Positions 18,260-27,830 of a stretch of 64,000 nt of DNA are shown piece by piece. The stretch's first letter is position 1; each line of letters begins with the position of its first letter. This DNA is from JAAELZ01 sp965237485 (GTDB lineage Bacteria; Pseudomonadota; Gammaproteobacteria; Arenicellales; Poriferihabitantaceae). The notes under the pieces are model-generated. The model saw only the letters and a list, made by a program, of their open reading frames with translations, ran no database searches and was not told the origin of the DNA. The position numbers were made by a program, and so were the translations under genes. The stretch covers positions 1 through 64,000 of the forward strand of contig CBDEFQ010000003.1 in the NCBI GenBank assembly GCA_965237485.1, in the 5' to 3' direction.

Positions 18260-18802
18260 TTATGAGGTGATCACGATATCCCGCAATTGCGGTGCAGCGG
18301 CGTCCTTTTCAGAGATAATCGGGTCGTCAACTGGCCATTGAACGCCGATATCTGGATCATTCCAAGAAATGCCCGCATCATCTTCTGCCTTGTATGCTGT
18401 GGTGCATTTGTAGGCAATTTCAGCCACGTCACTCAGCGTAGCAAAGCCGTGAGCAAAGCCGGGGGGCACGTACAACTGTATACGATTTTCATCACTCAGC
18501 TCGATCCCAAACCACTGCCCACGGGTAGTCGAGTCTGGGCGAATATCTACCGCCACATCATATATTACACCGCGTAGAGCGCGCACCAGCTTTCCTTGCC
18601 ATTGCGGATATTGGTAATGCAGGCCCCGTATAACTCCTTTGGTTGACCGAGAGTGATTGTCCTGCACAAAATCACCGGGCAAACCGACCGACTCAAAGCG
18701 ATATTTATTATAGGTTTCCATAAAAAACCCGCGTTCATCTTCAAATATGCGATTTTTTACAATCACAACACCTGCAAGCGGTGTTTTGGTAATTTCGATC
18801 AA
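18260..18802 (-). CDS. rfbC: dTDP-4-dehydrorhamnose 3,5-epimerase
   Basis: 180 aa cupin epimerase. The QDNHSRSTKGVIRGLHYQ stretch carries the catalytic His (H62) and substrate-binding Arg; the later PPGFAHGFATLS is the conserved cupin strand. It converts dTDP-4-keto-6-deoxyglucose to the rhamnose epimer used by RfbD. Its upstream region is occupied by a 261-bp palindromic element starting 14 bp from the start codon, so the promoter is either in that element or beyond it. Confidence 0.94.
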   Translation of the reverse strand: MIEITKTPLAGVVIVKNRIFEDERGFFMETYNKYRFESVGLPGDFVQDNHSRSTKGVIRGLHYQYPQWQGKLVRALRGVIYDVAVDIRPDSTTRGQWFGIELSDENRIQLYVPPGFAHGFATLSDVAEIAYKCTTAYKAEDDAGISWNDPDIGVQWPVDDPIISEKDAAAPQLRDIVITS

Positions 18803-18815
18803 TTGGAATTGCGAG

Positions 18816-19076
18816 TGTAGTGTATTAAATAGATCGTATGTATCAGCGAGACAAGAAACCGCCAGATACTAGGCGCGTTTCGCTGTGAATGGCCAGTCCT
18901 TTGCAAGAAATGCAACGACGTAGATGGCGGTTTCTTGTCTCGCCCGCTGGGAGCCCTCCAAATGACCCAATACTGCATTACAGTCCTTGTTAAGGGAACA
19001 CCATTCACTGCGGACTGTGCCTTGTCTTGGATCATTTTGGGGGCTCTGATATATACGATCTATTTAATACACTACA
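18816..19076. repeat. 261-bp inverted-repeat element E1 with two internal hairpin arms
   Basis: The ends are a 31-bp inverted repeat with one mismatch, starting TGTAGTGTATTAAATAGATC. Inside are two separate hairpins: 18847-18864 against 18925-18942 (perfect 18 bp, CGAGACAAGAAACCGCCA) and about 18950-18970 against 19026-19046 (imperfect). The arms share a GAATGG...TCC/CCTT motif with each other and with the neighbouring element E2. No coding capacity is convincing. It looks like a non-autonomous mobile element. No target duplication is obvious. Confidence 0.65.
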
Positions 19077-19077
19077 T

Positions 19078-19351
19078 TAGTACTCTTTCAAAGTAATATT
19101 GCCTAATTCAGCGTCAACGCGCTGTTTCACAGCAAGACGTATTACGCAATGAATGGTCATTCCCTTCATAAGCGATACAACGCGGCTGCGGGACAGCGCG
19201 TTGTTGGTGCCCTTTGGGTGAGCCTGTCCGCGCCCCCCCTGGGCTGCGTTGCCGCTTTTGCAAAGGGAGCGACCATTTCCTGCAAGCGACGCCTTGCCAG
19301 GCACGCGGACAGACTCACTGAATTAAGCAATATCACTTTGAAAGAGTACTA
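19078..19351. repeat. 274-bp near-full-length palindromic element E2
   Basis: The ends form an inverted repeat of more than 30 bp (TAGTACTCTTTCAAAGT, two mismatches within 34). Past the ends the two halves remain alignable in reverse complement almost to the centre, including GAATGGTCATTCCCTT on the left against a diverged copy on the right. The right end supplies the dnaJ stop codon (TAG on the minus strand at 19351-19349). The short open frames on both strands that end in the same peptide (NITLKEY) are a by-product of this symmetry, not genes. Confidence 0.65.
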
Positions 19352-20470
19352 GGTAACAAAATCATCAAAGAACGATTTTATCTTATCTTTCCACCCACTG
19401 CTTTGCGGACTATGGCGTTTCCCGCCTTTATCTAAGCTTTTTTGTAGTTGATCGAGCAATTCTTTCTGCTCAGTGGTGAGATTAATTGGAGTCTCTGTGT
19501 TAACCCTAATATACAAATCCCCAACCTGTGAAGAACGCACATTTTTTACCCCTTTGCCGCGTAGCCTAAACACCTTTGCTGATTGGGTTCCAGCAGGCAC
19601 CTTAATATTTGCGCGGCCCGTTAAAGTGGGCACTTCAAGTTCTCCGCCCGCCGCCATCACGGCAAAGCTAACCGGCATTACGCAATGCAAATTATCACCG
19701 TCACGCTCAAATATTTCATGTTCTAGCAAATGTACTTGAACGTATAAATCACCGGGCACTACACCGGCGCCACCCCCTTCGCCTTCGCCGCTCAAACGTA
19801 CTTGATCACCTTCGTCCACACCGGCAGGGATTTTAACTTTGAGGGTCTTCTCGGTGCGAACGTGCCCTTGGCCGCTGCATTCATCACATGGGTCTTTTAT
19901 CTGTTTTCCAGAACCCTGGCATTGTGGGCACGCCTGTTGAATGGAGGAAAAGCCCTGTTGCATCCGCACTTGGCCTTGTCCAGCACAGGTTTGGCAGGTG
20001 ACAGGAGACGAACCTTTTTTAGCGCCGCTGCCATCGCAAGTGCCGCAAGCTGTATTGCGCGGTACGCGAATTTTCTTCTCAATGCCCGCGACCGCCTCTT
20101 CCAAAGTGAGCTTAACGTGAATCCGTAGATCTGAACCTCGGGCCTGTCGACGACCACCCTGACGTGCGCCGCCAAATATATCGCCGAACATATCGCCAAA
20201 AATATCGCCGAAACCAGTACCCGCATCACCCATTCCAGCTGACGGATTAACTCCGGCATGACCGAATTGGTCGTAAGCCGCTTTCTTGTCAGCATCGCTT
20301 AATACCACGTAGGCTTCTTGCACTTCCTTAAATTGTGCCTCTGTATCCGGTTTATCTTGATTGCGGTCAGGATGGTATTTCATCGCCATCTTGCGATAGG
20401 CCTTTTTTATTTCGGGTCCTGTAGCCGTTTTACTGGCACCCAGTACTTCGTAGTAATCTCGCTTTGACAT
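19349..20470 (-). CDS. dnaJ: Chaperone DnaJ (Hsp40)
   Basis: 373 aa from ATG 20470. The J domain (1-70) has the HPD motif in MKYHPDRNQ, a Gly/Phe linker (DIFGDMFGDIFGG), four zinc-binding CxxCxGxG repeats (CGTCDGSG, CQTCAGQG, CPQCQGSG, CDECSGQG) and the C-terminal substrate-binding domain. It stimulates the DnaK ATPase. A strong hairpin between dnaK and dnaJ suggests reduced read-through from the dnaK promoter. The stop codon is formed by the end of element E2, so the last residues may differ slightly from the ancestral ones. Confidence 0.96.
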   Translation of the reverse strand: MSKRDYYEVLGASKTATGPEIKKAYRKMAMKYHPDRNQDKPDTEAQFKEVQEAYVVLSDADKKAAYDQFGHAGVNPSAGMGDAGTGFGDIFGDMFGDIFGGARQGGRRQARGSDLRIHVKLTLEEAVAGIEKKIRVPRNTACGTCDGSGAKKGSSPVTCQTCAGQGQVRMQQGFSSIQQACPQCQGSGKQIKDPCDECSGQGHVRTEKTLKVKIPAGVDEGDQVRLSGEGEGGGAGVVPGDLYVQVHLLEHEIFERDGDNLHCVMPVSFAVMAAGGELEVPTLTGRANIKVPAGTQSAKVFRLRGKGVKNVRSSQVGDLYIRVNTETPINLTTEQKELLDQLQKSLDKGGKRHSPQSSGWKDKIKSFFDDFVT

Positions 20471-20518
20471 CAATATTTACTGCTTAAGCTGTGCTATCTC
20501 TAACCTTTTTTATCAATA

Positions 20519-20546
20519 AAAAGGGTGAGCCGTAACCCACCCTTTT
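20519..20546 (-). terminator. Rho-independent terminator after dnaK
   Basis: AAAAGGGTG pairs with CACCCTTTT (9 bp). On the minus strand the hairpin is followed by a T-rich run, which places a terminator or attenuator between dnaK and dnaJ. Confidence 0.75.
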
Positions 20547-20619
20547 GTAGTTTAACCTGCGCCGTAAAGGGCTTATATAAGGACACCATTGAACTTAGGT
20601 ACTAACATTTTTTTCTGGC

Positions 20620-22536
20620 TTAACTAGGCTTCTGATCGTCGTCCATTTCTTCAAATTCAGCATCGACGATATCATCGTCTGCGTTAGCATCACCTGCTTC
20701 GCTTGCGCCCTCTTCAGCTGCCGCTTCAGAATAGGCCTGTTCAGCTATTTTTTGACTTGCTTCAGCCAATACTTGGGTTTTAGCGTCAATATCTGCTTTG
20801 TCATCGGTCTTTACCGATTCTTCCAAATCAGCAATAGCGCTTTCCACCTTCACCTTGGTATCATCATCTACCTTATCGGCTAAATCAGTTAGCGACTTTT
20901 TAGATTGATGAATTAAGCCTTCTGCTTGGTTCTTGGCATCAACTAATTCACGAATCTCACGGTCGCTGTCTGCATTTTCTTCGGCTTCGCGTACCATTTT
21001 TTCTATCTCTTCGTCAGACAAACCACTACCGGCTTTGATCACAATTTTGTTCTCTTTGCCTGTAGCTTTGTCTTTCGCCGACACATGCAAGATTCCGTTG
21101 GCGTCAATATCAAATGTTACTTCAATTTGCGGTGTACCGCGTGGTGCTGGCGGTATGTCCGACAAATCAAATCGCCCTAATGACTTATTATCCGCCACCA
21201 TCTGCCGCTCGCCTTGACAAACATGAACGGTTACCGCTGGTTGATTGTCATCCGCTGTTGAAAATACTTGGCTAGCCTTGGTTGGAATCGTCGTGTTCTT
21301 CTCAATAAGCTTGGTCATCACGTTGCCCAAAGTCTCGATACCTAGAGACAATGGCGTCACATCTAGAAGCAATACGTCTTTAACCTCACCAGACAATACG
21401 CCGCCTTGCACAGAAGCCCCCACCGCAACCGCTTCATCGGGGTTTACGTCGCGACGCACTTCTTTACCGAAGAACTCAGTCACCGCCGCTTGTACTTTAG
21501 GCATACGTGTTTGACCACCGACCAAAATAACGTCATCAATTTCACTTGCGCTCATGCCAGCATCTTTAAGCGCGATGCGGCAAGGTTCAATGGAACGCTT
21601 AATTAAATCTTCAACTAAGGCTTCTAACTTGGCGCGAGATAGCTTGATGTTTAGGTGCTTAGGGCCACTGGCATCGGCCGTAATATAGGGTAAATTAATT
21701 TCTGTTTGCGAGGCAGTAGACAATTCAATTTTCGCTTTTTCCACCGCTTCTTTTAAACGCTGCAAAGCCAATGGGTCATTTTTGAGATCAAAAGCTTGAT
21801 CCTTTTTAAATTCATCAGCCACATAGTCGATTAAACGGTTATCAAAGTCTTCGCCACCGAGGAAAGTGTCACCGTTAGTAGAAAGCACTTCAAATTGTTG
21901 CTCGCCATCTAGATCAGCAATTTCGATGACTGACACGTCAAACGTACCGCCGCCTAAGTCATAAACCACAATTGTCTTGTCCCCAGTCACCTTATCCAAG
22001 CCAAAGGCTAAGGCTGCTGCTGTAGGTTCGTTGATGATGCGCTTTACTTTCAACCCGGCAATTTTACCCGCATCTTTTGTAGCCTGGCGCTGCGAGTCGT
22101 TAAAGTAAGCCGGGACGGTGATGACCGCTTCGGTTACTTCTTCACCCAAATAGTCTTCGGCAGTGGACTTCATCTTCTGCAAAATCTTCGCCGAGATCTC
22201 TTGCGGAGACATTTGCTTACCATTGACTTCAATCCAAGCATCGCCATTTTTGGCCTTAACTATTTTATAAGGCATCAAATCAATATCGCGCTGCACCACT
22301 TCTTCATCAAACTTTCGGCCGATTAAACGCTTAACCGCAAAAATAGTCTTTTCTGGATTAGTGACTGCTTGGCGCTTGGCCGCATCGCCAACCAATACTT
22401 GGTCGTCTGCAAATGCAACCACCGAAGGCGTTGTTCTACGACCTTCAACGTTCTCAATGACCTTTGGTGTGTCCCCTTCCATTAAGGCAACACAAGAGTT
22501 AGTTGTGCCTAAATCGATTCCAATTACTTTAGCCAT
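20620..22536 (-). CDS. dnaK: Chaperone DnaK (Hsp70)
   Basis: 638 aa, full length. The nucleotide-binding domain starts GIDLGTTNSCVALMEG and has the VYDLGGGTFDVSVIEI phosphate-2 motif and ILVGGQTRMPKVQ. The linker VKDVLLLDVTPLSLGIET follows, then the beta-sandwich substrate domain and the helical lid with an acidic C-terminus (DDDIVDAEFEEMDDDQ, close to the EEVD-like tail of bacterial DnaK). It has a GAGG ribosome-binding site 79 bp downstream of grpE and should be transcribed with it. Confidence 0.98.
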   Translation of the reverse strand: MAKVIGIDLGTTNSCVALMEGDTPKVIENVEGRRTTPSVVAFADDQVLVGDAAKRQAVTNPEKTIFAVKRLIGRKFDEEVVQRDIDLMPYKIVKAKNGDAWIEVNGKQMSPQEISAKILQKMKSTAEDYLGEEVTEAVITVPAYFNDSQRQATKDAGKIAGLKVKRIINEPTAAALAFGLDKVTGDKTIVVYDLGGGTFDVSVIEIADLDGEQQFEVLSTNGDTFLGGEDFDNRLIDYVADEFKKDQAFDLKNDPLALQRLKEAVEKAKIELSTASQTEINLPYITADASGPKHLNIKLSRAKLEALVEDLIKRSIEPCRIALKDAGMSASEIDDVILVGGQTRMPKVQAAVTEFFGKEVRRDVNPDEAVAVGASVQGGVLSGEVKDVLLLDVTPLSLGIETLGNVMTKLIEKNTTIPTKASQVFSTADDNQPAVTVHVCQGERQMVADNKSLGRFDLSDIPPAPRGTPQIEVTFDIDANGILHVSAKDKATGKENKIVIKAGSGLSDEEIEKMVREAEENADSDREIRELVDAKNQAEGLIHQSKKSLTDLADKVDDDTKVKVESAIADLEESVKTDDKADIDAKTQVLAEASQKIAEQAYSEAAAEEGASEAGDANADDDIVDAEFEEMDDDQKPS

Positions 22537-22615
22537 GTTAAATAACCTCTTAAATATTCTGTAGTGTTAATCTGTTTACAATATGGGAGTGCTTTAAGTG
22601 TTTTAAAGCCCTTTT

Positions 22616-23254
22616 CTAACTCTTTTGTGGTCCGCTAGACACCACCACCATCGCGGGGCGCAATAAACGTGAATTCAAGCGATAACCAGTTTGAATAAGC
22701 GCAATTATTTTATTCGCCTCAACTTCCTCAGAAGGCTGCATGGTCATTGCTTGATGCAATTCAGGATCGACCGATTCACCTACCTCGGGTTTTAATTCCT
22801 CAATATTAAATCGGTCAAAAATTGTACTTAGCTGGCGGGTGGTTAGCGCCAAGCCTTCGTTCATTTGCTTTACAATTTGCTCACCGCTGTCTGCCTGCAA
22901 ATCAACTTGGGTTGCTTGGTCTAAACTGTCTTTAACTTGAAGTAGTTCCTTGGCAAAACTTTCAAGCGCAAACTTCCTGGCTTTTTCAACCTCTTTAGAA
23001 GAGATGCGTCGGGTGTTATCTGTTTCGGCCTTCGCGCGCACATATTGATCAGCTAGATTGGCATTACTGGCTTCTAACACCAATATGCGCTCTTGTAACT
23101 CATCCGGGTCTAATTCTTCCGCGGTTAATTCTTCAGCCTCTGCGCTATCATCAAATTCAGACGCTTCAGCATTTTCGGTAACATCTGCTTCATCCACTAA
23201 AGGTTCTTCTTGTTCTCCTACCTCTGACTGTGGTTTTTTATCACTTTTATTCAT
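22616..23254 (-). CDS. grpE: Nucleotide exchange factor GrpE
   Basis: 212 aa from ATG 23254 (a GTG one codon upstream is an alternative). A long acidic N-terminal tail (1-55) leads into a coiled coil (ELQERILVLEASNANLADQYVRAKAE) and the beta-domain containing VGESVDPELHQAMTMQPSEE and IIALIQTGYRLNSRLLRPAMV, the usual GrpE signature. It releases ADP from DnaK. It is the first gene after a sigma32-like promoter. Confidence 0.95.
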   Translation of the reverse strand: MNKSDKKPQSEVGEQEEPLVDEADVTENAEASEFDDSAEAEELTAEELDPDELQERILVLEASNANLADQYVRAKAETDNTRRISSKEVEKARKFALESFAKELLQVKDSLDQATQVDLQADSGEQIVKQMNEGLALTTRQLSTIFDRFNIEELKPEVGESVDPELHQAMTMQPSEEVEANKIIALIQTGYRLNSRLLRPAMVVVSSGPQKS

Positions 23255-23308
23255 CACTCTTTTCTAGATTTTGCAAGCGCATTATTAGACAATAAACTGT
23301 GCGAAAAT

Positions 23309-23336
23309 AAGTGGGGGTGGCTCACTTGAATACAAG
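23309..23336 (-). promoter_or_regulatory. Heat-shock (sigma32) promoter of grpE-dnaK
   Basis: On the minus strand CTTGTA (23336-23331) is followed 14 bp later by CCCCACTT (23316-23309), close to the RpoH consensus CTTGAA-N13/14-CCCCATNT. A start about 7 bp on gives a 5' leader of roughly 45 nt before grpE. No CIRCE inverted repeat is visible, which fits the loss of hrcA nearby. Confidence 0.7.
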
Positions 23337-23493
23337 TCAGAACTAATAGAATTTGAATAGTTTTGCACCGCAAATCGATCAGCAAAGGTGCATTCATGCC
23401 AACCTTTAGAAAAAAAACTTACAAAATCGTGCATATTTCAAGCAGTTTATCCTACACAAACCTAACTTTTTACTACTATTATCAGTAAAAAAT

Positions 23494-24887
23494 GATACTG
23501 TAACTTCAGGTATGGACTTTTATATTAGATAGAGCAGTATTGCCTTTTCCCCCCTAAGGGGAATTTTTCCGAATTTTTGATTTATTCAAATTTTCTATCT
23601 TGGTGTCTTGTAAGTTGAACCATTTGTGCGTTCCCTGTTTTAAGCAATTAAAATACTGGAGACACCCAAATGACCCAATCAAACAATAACGTATTTGACG
23701 TAATAGTGGAACACACATCTCAGAAGGCCCCGATGCCATGCGCCCCGTGCTCACCGCACTGCTCAATGAGGCGATGAAGATTGAAAGAGAGCCGTTTCCA
23801 GGCGCATCACACTATGAGCATAGTCAAGACCGGCCAGGGTTTGCCCATGGCTACCAGGATAAGCGTATCGATACGCAAGCCGGTACGCTCAATCTGCGTA
23901 TCCCAAAGACCGCTCAACACGTTGATGAACCTTTTTACCCTCAATCGCCAGAACGCGGCTTACGCAGCCAACGTGCGATGCTGCTGACCGTTGCTGAAAT
24001 GTACGTGACGGGCGTTAGCACGCGCCGAGTCGAAAAAGTCATGCAGAGCATGGGTATTGAAAGCATCTCCTCTACACCGGTCTCACGGGCTAACCAGAGC
24101 ATGGATGAGGCGTTAAAAGTCTGGCGTGATCGTCCTTTGGGTAAAGTCTCTTACCTAATCCTTGATGCGCGTTATGAAAAGGTGCGTGAGGGCCACCAAG
24201 TGATTGATATGGCGGTGTTGAGTGCGGTGGGTGTATTGCCTTGTGGACGGCGTTGCGTATTAGGAACGGCAATGGCACTTAATGAAGCCGAGGTTAACTG
24301 GCGAGCGTTCCTCAAAGGCTTGGTTGACCGGGGCATACATGGTATTGAGTTTATTGTCAGTGATGATCACAGTGGCTTAAAAGCCGCTAGAAAGGCAGTG
24401 TTCCCAGGTATACCTTGGCAGCGTTGCCAGTTTCATCTGGCGCAGAATGCAATGCATCATGCCCCCAATCACAAGATCAAGCAGCGCATTGGTGGTGAGC
24501 TGCGTAGTGTTTGGAATGCACCCAATATGGCAGCTGCTCAGGTTAATCTAAAAGTCCTTGTGAGCCAGTACCAGGAAAAGCATGCTCACTGGGCGCAGTG
24601 GCTAGAAAACAATGTGCCTGAAGGGTTAAATGTGTTTGCCTTGCCAGATAGACACCAAAAGAAAATGCGAACCTCCAACCGCATTGAACGGACGGTTCAA
24701 CAAGAACTTAAGCGGCGAACCCGCTTGGTCAGAGTCTTTCCTAACCGAGAGGCTTGGTTACGATTAGTCAGTGCCATTCTGATTGAAATTGACGACGAAT
24801 GGGCTAATGCTAATCATCGATATATCGTGTGGAACGACAATGAGTCAACTTGCTAGACAAAAAGTCCATACCAAATGTTGCGTAATC
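23494..24887 (+). mobile_element. IS256-type element (type b)
   Basis: 1394 bp. The ends carry GATAC/GATTAC followed by a shared GGTATGGACTTTT in inverted orientation. A perfect 8-bp target duplication TAAAAAAT lies at 23486-23493 and 24888-24895. It differs from type a. A 94-bp right-end fragment of the same element is at 52355-52448. It sits in what was the hrcA-grpE intergenic stretch. Confidence 0.9.
23670..24856 (+). pseudogene. IS256-family transposase, frameshifted near its N-terminus
   Basis: The natural start appears to be ATG 23670 (MTQSNNNVFDVIVEHTS), but that frame differs from the main one, which is open from ATG 23738 to 24856 (372 aa). One base appears extra at about 23710-23716, since removing it would join HTS to EGPDAMRPVLTALLNEAM. 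The main frame has SYLILDARYEKV (first Asp), FIVSDDHSGLKAARKAVFP with WQRCQFHLAQNAM, and RTSNRIERTVQQELKRRTR (Glu). Translation from the internal ATG could still give a nearly complete protein. Confidence 0.75.
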
Positions 24888-24933
24888 TAAAAAATACGCT
24901 AGAATTACACTATCAATTCAAATATTTAGTGCC

Positions 24934-25578
24934 ATGACTTACCAAAATCGATTAAATACTAAAATTCTGACGCTTTTAACTGCACTTTATCTTGTAGCGG
25001 GTTGCAGTAGTGGAAGTGCTGGCGGTGGAGCGGGTGCGGCCAATACCGGGATTACTGACGACGGTGTCATTTTTTCTGCCACAGTCAACCCCGACGGAAT
25101 TAGTGTAGATACAGTTTTAGGTATTTGTACACCCGGTTCCGTTTCAGGCACCGGTGTCGTTACCTTGCCAGTAATTGAACCTGGCCTTTTTACCAAAATT
25201 GGCACACTGACGATTTCAGCGCAAAGTACGACCGCCTTAGTAGATCCCTCCTTGTTTCCTTCAGGTGTAACGTTTAATGGTTATACCGTTTCTTACGCCA
25301 AGCAGTCGGGTTCTCAAGCACCTACGTTGTCGCCTCGACAACACGCACAATCAATTACTTTGATATCTGGCACCAGCAGTGTAACAGCGCAGGTGACATT
25401 GTTTGATTTGGGCACTGCATTGCGAGAATTTAGAACTCAAAACCCCACCGGGAACGTCTATAGTTATAGGGTATCCGTCACCGCAAATGGTCAAACCTTA
25501 GCTGGCAAGCCAATTATCTTGACTGCAACTACCTTCCTAGAAATTGGTAATTTTAATTTGTGTACAAGCACGGCCTAA
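24934..25578 (+). CDS. Predicted lipoprotein, function unknown
   Basis: 214 aa. The signal sequence ends in lipobox LVAGC (residues about 20-24), followed by a Ser/Gly/Ala-rich linker (SSGSAGGGAGAA). The mature part is beta-rich, Thr/Ser-rich and has a cysteine in LGICTPGSV and another near the C-terminus (FNLCTS). No family recognised. It lies alone between the IS256-type element and the converging hrcA remnant, where grpE would normally follow hrcA directly, so it may be an insertion into the heat-shock cluster. Confidence 0.6.
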   Translation: MTYQNRLNTKILTLLTALYLVAGCSSGSAGGGAGAANTGITDDGVIFSATVNPDGISVDTVLGICTPGSVSGTGVVTLPVIEPGLFTKIGTLTISAQSTTALVDPSLFPSGVTFNGYTVSYAKQSGSQAPTLSPRQHAQSITLISGTSSVTAQVTLFDLGTALREFRTQNPTGNVYSYRVSVTANGQTLAGKPIILTATTFLEIGNFNLCTSTA

Positions 25579-25959
25579 TTAAATTAAAACTAATCACTTA
25601 ATGCACTAGATAATAACTTAGAAGTCACGTCAACAACAGATACCACCTGTTCATACGGCATGCGTGTCGGCCCAACCACGCCTAACACACCCACCCGCTG
25701 CCCTTCTTTTTCATAGGGCATCGCCACCACGGAACAAGCCTCTAGGGCTTCGTAGCCCGACTCTTCGCCTATATAAATACTGACTCCTTCTCCGTCTAGG
25801 CTTTTGCTTACTAAGTCTAATAGTACCCGCTTGGTGTGAAATGTATCGAGCACTCCTTTTAATTGGGAATTATATACATAAATCCGTGAGGCAGATTCTA
25901 GCACCTGAGTCTGAATTGTGGTATAATAATCCGTATAGAAATTAACCGATAGATTAAAC

Positions 25960-26886
25960 ATGAAAAAGAAGCCAGTCAAAACAATCAGCATATTAGATTT
26001 ACTCAATATGTTTTCAACCGAAGAAAAGGCGGTTGAGTGGTTAGAATGTGTACGCTGGGGTGAATCTCCTATCTGTGCTCATTGCGGCTGTGTTGAAAAT
26101 ATAAATGAAGCCAAAACAAAAAGGTTTACCTATTGGTGCTGTAATTGTCACAAGCAGTTTACAGTCAAAACAAATACAATCATGCACTCTTCAAAGTTGT
26201 CTATGCAAAAATGGGTGGTTGCTATATATTATCTTTTAACAGCTAGAAAAGGCATATCAAGTATGCAGTTATCAAAAGAGTTAGGCATCACACAAAAGTC
26301 GGCGTGGTTCATGCTACAACGTATTCGTGAGTCTTGTAGTCAAGGTGACTTTAAGCTATCAAAAGTAGTTGAAGTTGATGAAACTTATATCGGTGGTAAA
26401 GAAAAAAACAAACACAGTAATAAGAAGCTAAACGGTGGGCGAGGCGCAGTGGGTAAAGCTGCTGTATTCGGTATGCGCGAAAGAGAAGGAAAAGTTAAAG
26501 CTATGGTAGTGACAACTACTACTAAGGAGTCGCTACAAGGAACGATTACCGATAATGTAGAAAAAGGTTCAACAGTTTACACAGACGATCGTAGATCATA
26601 TTTAGGATTACAAGGCTACGGTCACAGCACAGTCAATCATTCAGCTAAAGAATACGTCAATGGTATGGCTCACACTAATGGTATTGAGAGCGTTTGGGCA
26701 GTGCTTAAACGTGGTTATAATGGCGTTTATCACAACATGAGCGTTAAGCACTTGGGGCGTTATGTTAATGAGTTCACCTTTAGATTGAATGAAGGCAATG
26801 TAGGAATTGATACTATTGATCGGATGGCGGCATTGGGTAAGTCTGTAGGCAATAAGAGATTAACCTATGCGGAGTTAATAAGATGA
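25960..26886 (+). CDS. IS1595-family (ISXO2-like) transposase
   Basis: 308 aa. The N-terminal zinc ribbon (CAHCGC...CCNCH, residues about 38-66) is followed by a helix-turn-helix and the ISXO2 DDE core: VVEVDETYIGGKEKN (first Asp), TVYTDDRRSYLGL (second Asp) and NGIESVWAVLKRGYNGVYH (Asn/Glu motif in family terms). Complete. Its stop overlaps the start of the methyltransferase by 4 bp (ATGA), so the passengers are probably expressed with it. Confidence 0.93.
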   Translation: MKKKPVKTISILDLLNMFSTEEKAVEWLECVRWGESPICAHCGCVENINEAKTKRFTYWCCNCHKQFTVKTNTIMHSSKLSMQKWVVAIYYLLTARKGISSMQLSKELGITQKSAWFMLQRIRESCSQGDFKLSKVVEVDETYIGGKEKNKHSNKKLNGGRGAVGKAAVFGMREREGKVKAMVVTTTTKESLQGTITDNVEKGSTVYTDDRRSYLGLQGYGHSTVNHSAKEYVNGMAHTNGIESVWAVLKRGYNGVYHNMSVKHLGRYVNEFTFRLNEGNVGIDTIDRMAALGKSVGNKRLTYAELIR

Positions 26887-27830
26887 ACACTATATGTTTA
26901 CAATCTCTAGCAACTATAAATAGAAATATTGCTTGGCGGAATAACCCTTCAATACCAAAATGGGTTGATATTGAAGAAGTTGGGCTTGACCAATTTTTCA
27001 CGGCGCCCAAAATCGCCGAATATTGCCATCAGAGCATGATTTCAATTATGGGTAATGATGGGGCAAATGAGGATCACTACAAATTCATAGAGCCTTCTGC
27101 CGGGTCGTGTGTATTTCTTGATTTATTGCCAGAAGACCGAAGAATAGGAATAGATATCATGCCGCTACGATCAGACGTGATTGAGCACGACTTTTTAGAA
27201 TGGAGAATACAACCAAATTGCTTGAGTTACGCGACAATTGGAAACCCGCCTTTTGGGTATAGAGCATGGCTTGCTCTTGCATTTATGAACCATGCTGCAA
27301 CTTTCTCGGATTATGTAGGTATGATATTGCCCATGGCGTTCCAGAGTGATGGAAAAGGTAGTCCAAAGCATCGAGTGAAAGGTTTACAGTTATTGCATTC
27401 AGAAACTTTGCCACAAGATAGCTTTACGGATTTCCATGGTAAATCCGTAAAGATTAATGGACTTTGGCAAGTATGGAAGCGTGGCGTTAATAACAAACAG
27501 CCCGTTAAAAAATGCTCTGATTGGGTGGAGCTACTTACAGTAGACCAAAGGAAAGAGAGATTATGCGGTCATAACAGAATGAATGAGGCTGACTTCTTTT
27601 TACAAAGAACTTTCTACAAAGAGCCTCCAAAGCCCGTTAAATGCTTTTCTGATGTGAAATATGTATGCGGTTATGGGATTGTAATAAAAAAATCCAAGGA
27701 TAAGATAATAAAGCTTCTAAATGAAACTGACTGGCGGATGTATAGTAATCTAGCCGCCCATAACTGTAGGCATATTAGTATGTACCATATTGAAAAAGTA
27801 TTAACAGACAATGGTTATTTAAATGATTAA
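26883..27830 (+). CDS. DNA adenine-type N6 methyltransferase, passenger of IS1595 element
   Basis: 315 aa. Motif I (SAM) is FIEPSAGSCVFLDLL, an acidic motif II-like GIDIMPL follows, and the catalytic motif IV is IGNPPFGYR (N-P-P-F), the signature of N6-adenine methyltransferases. Order I-II-IV suggests a gamma-class-like enzyme. The C-terminal half has no recognised motif and probably holds target recognition. It overlaps the transposase start-stop and the nuclease gene, so the three appear cotranscribed. It may act as the protective half of a restriction-modification pair; its target sequence is unknown. Confidence 0.82.
   Translation: MNTICLQSLATINRNIAWRNNPSIPKWVDIEEVGLDQFFTAPKIAEYCHQSMISIMGNDGANEDHYKFIEPSAGSCVFLDLLPEDRRIGIDIMPLRSDVIEHDFLEWRIQPNCLSYATIGNPPFGYRAWLALAFMNHAATFSDYVGMILPMAFQSDGKGSPKHRVKGLQLLHSETLPQDSFTDFHGKSVKINGLWQVWKRGVNNKQPVKKCSDWVELLTVDQRKERLCGHNRMNEADFFLQRTFYKEPPKPVKCFSDVKYVCGYGIVIKKSKDKIIKLLNETDWRMYSNLAAHNCRHISMYHIEKVLTDNGYLND

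Noticed and set aside
19077..19352. Two small ORFs on opposite strands ending in the same NITLKEY
   Set aside because: They are produced by the palindromic element E2, without ribosome-binding sites or recognisable domains.
23258..23493. CIRCE operator upstream of grpE
   Set aside because: No TTAGCACTC-N9-GAGTGCTAA-like repeat is present; only the sigma32-type promoter was found.
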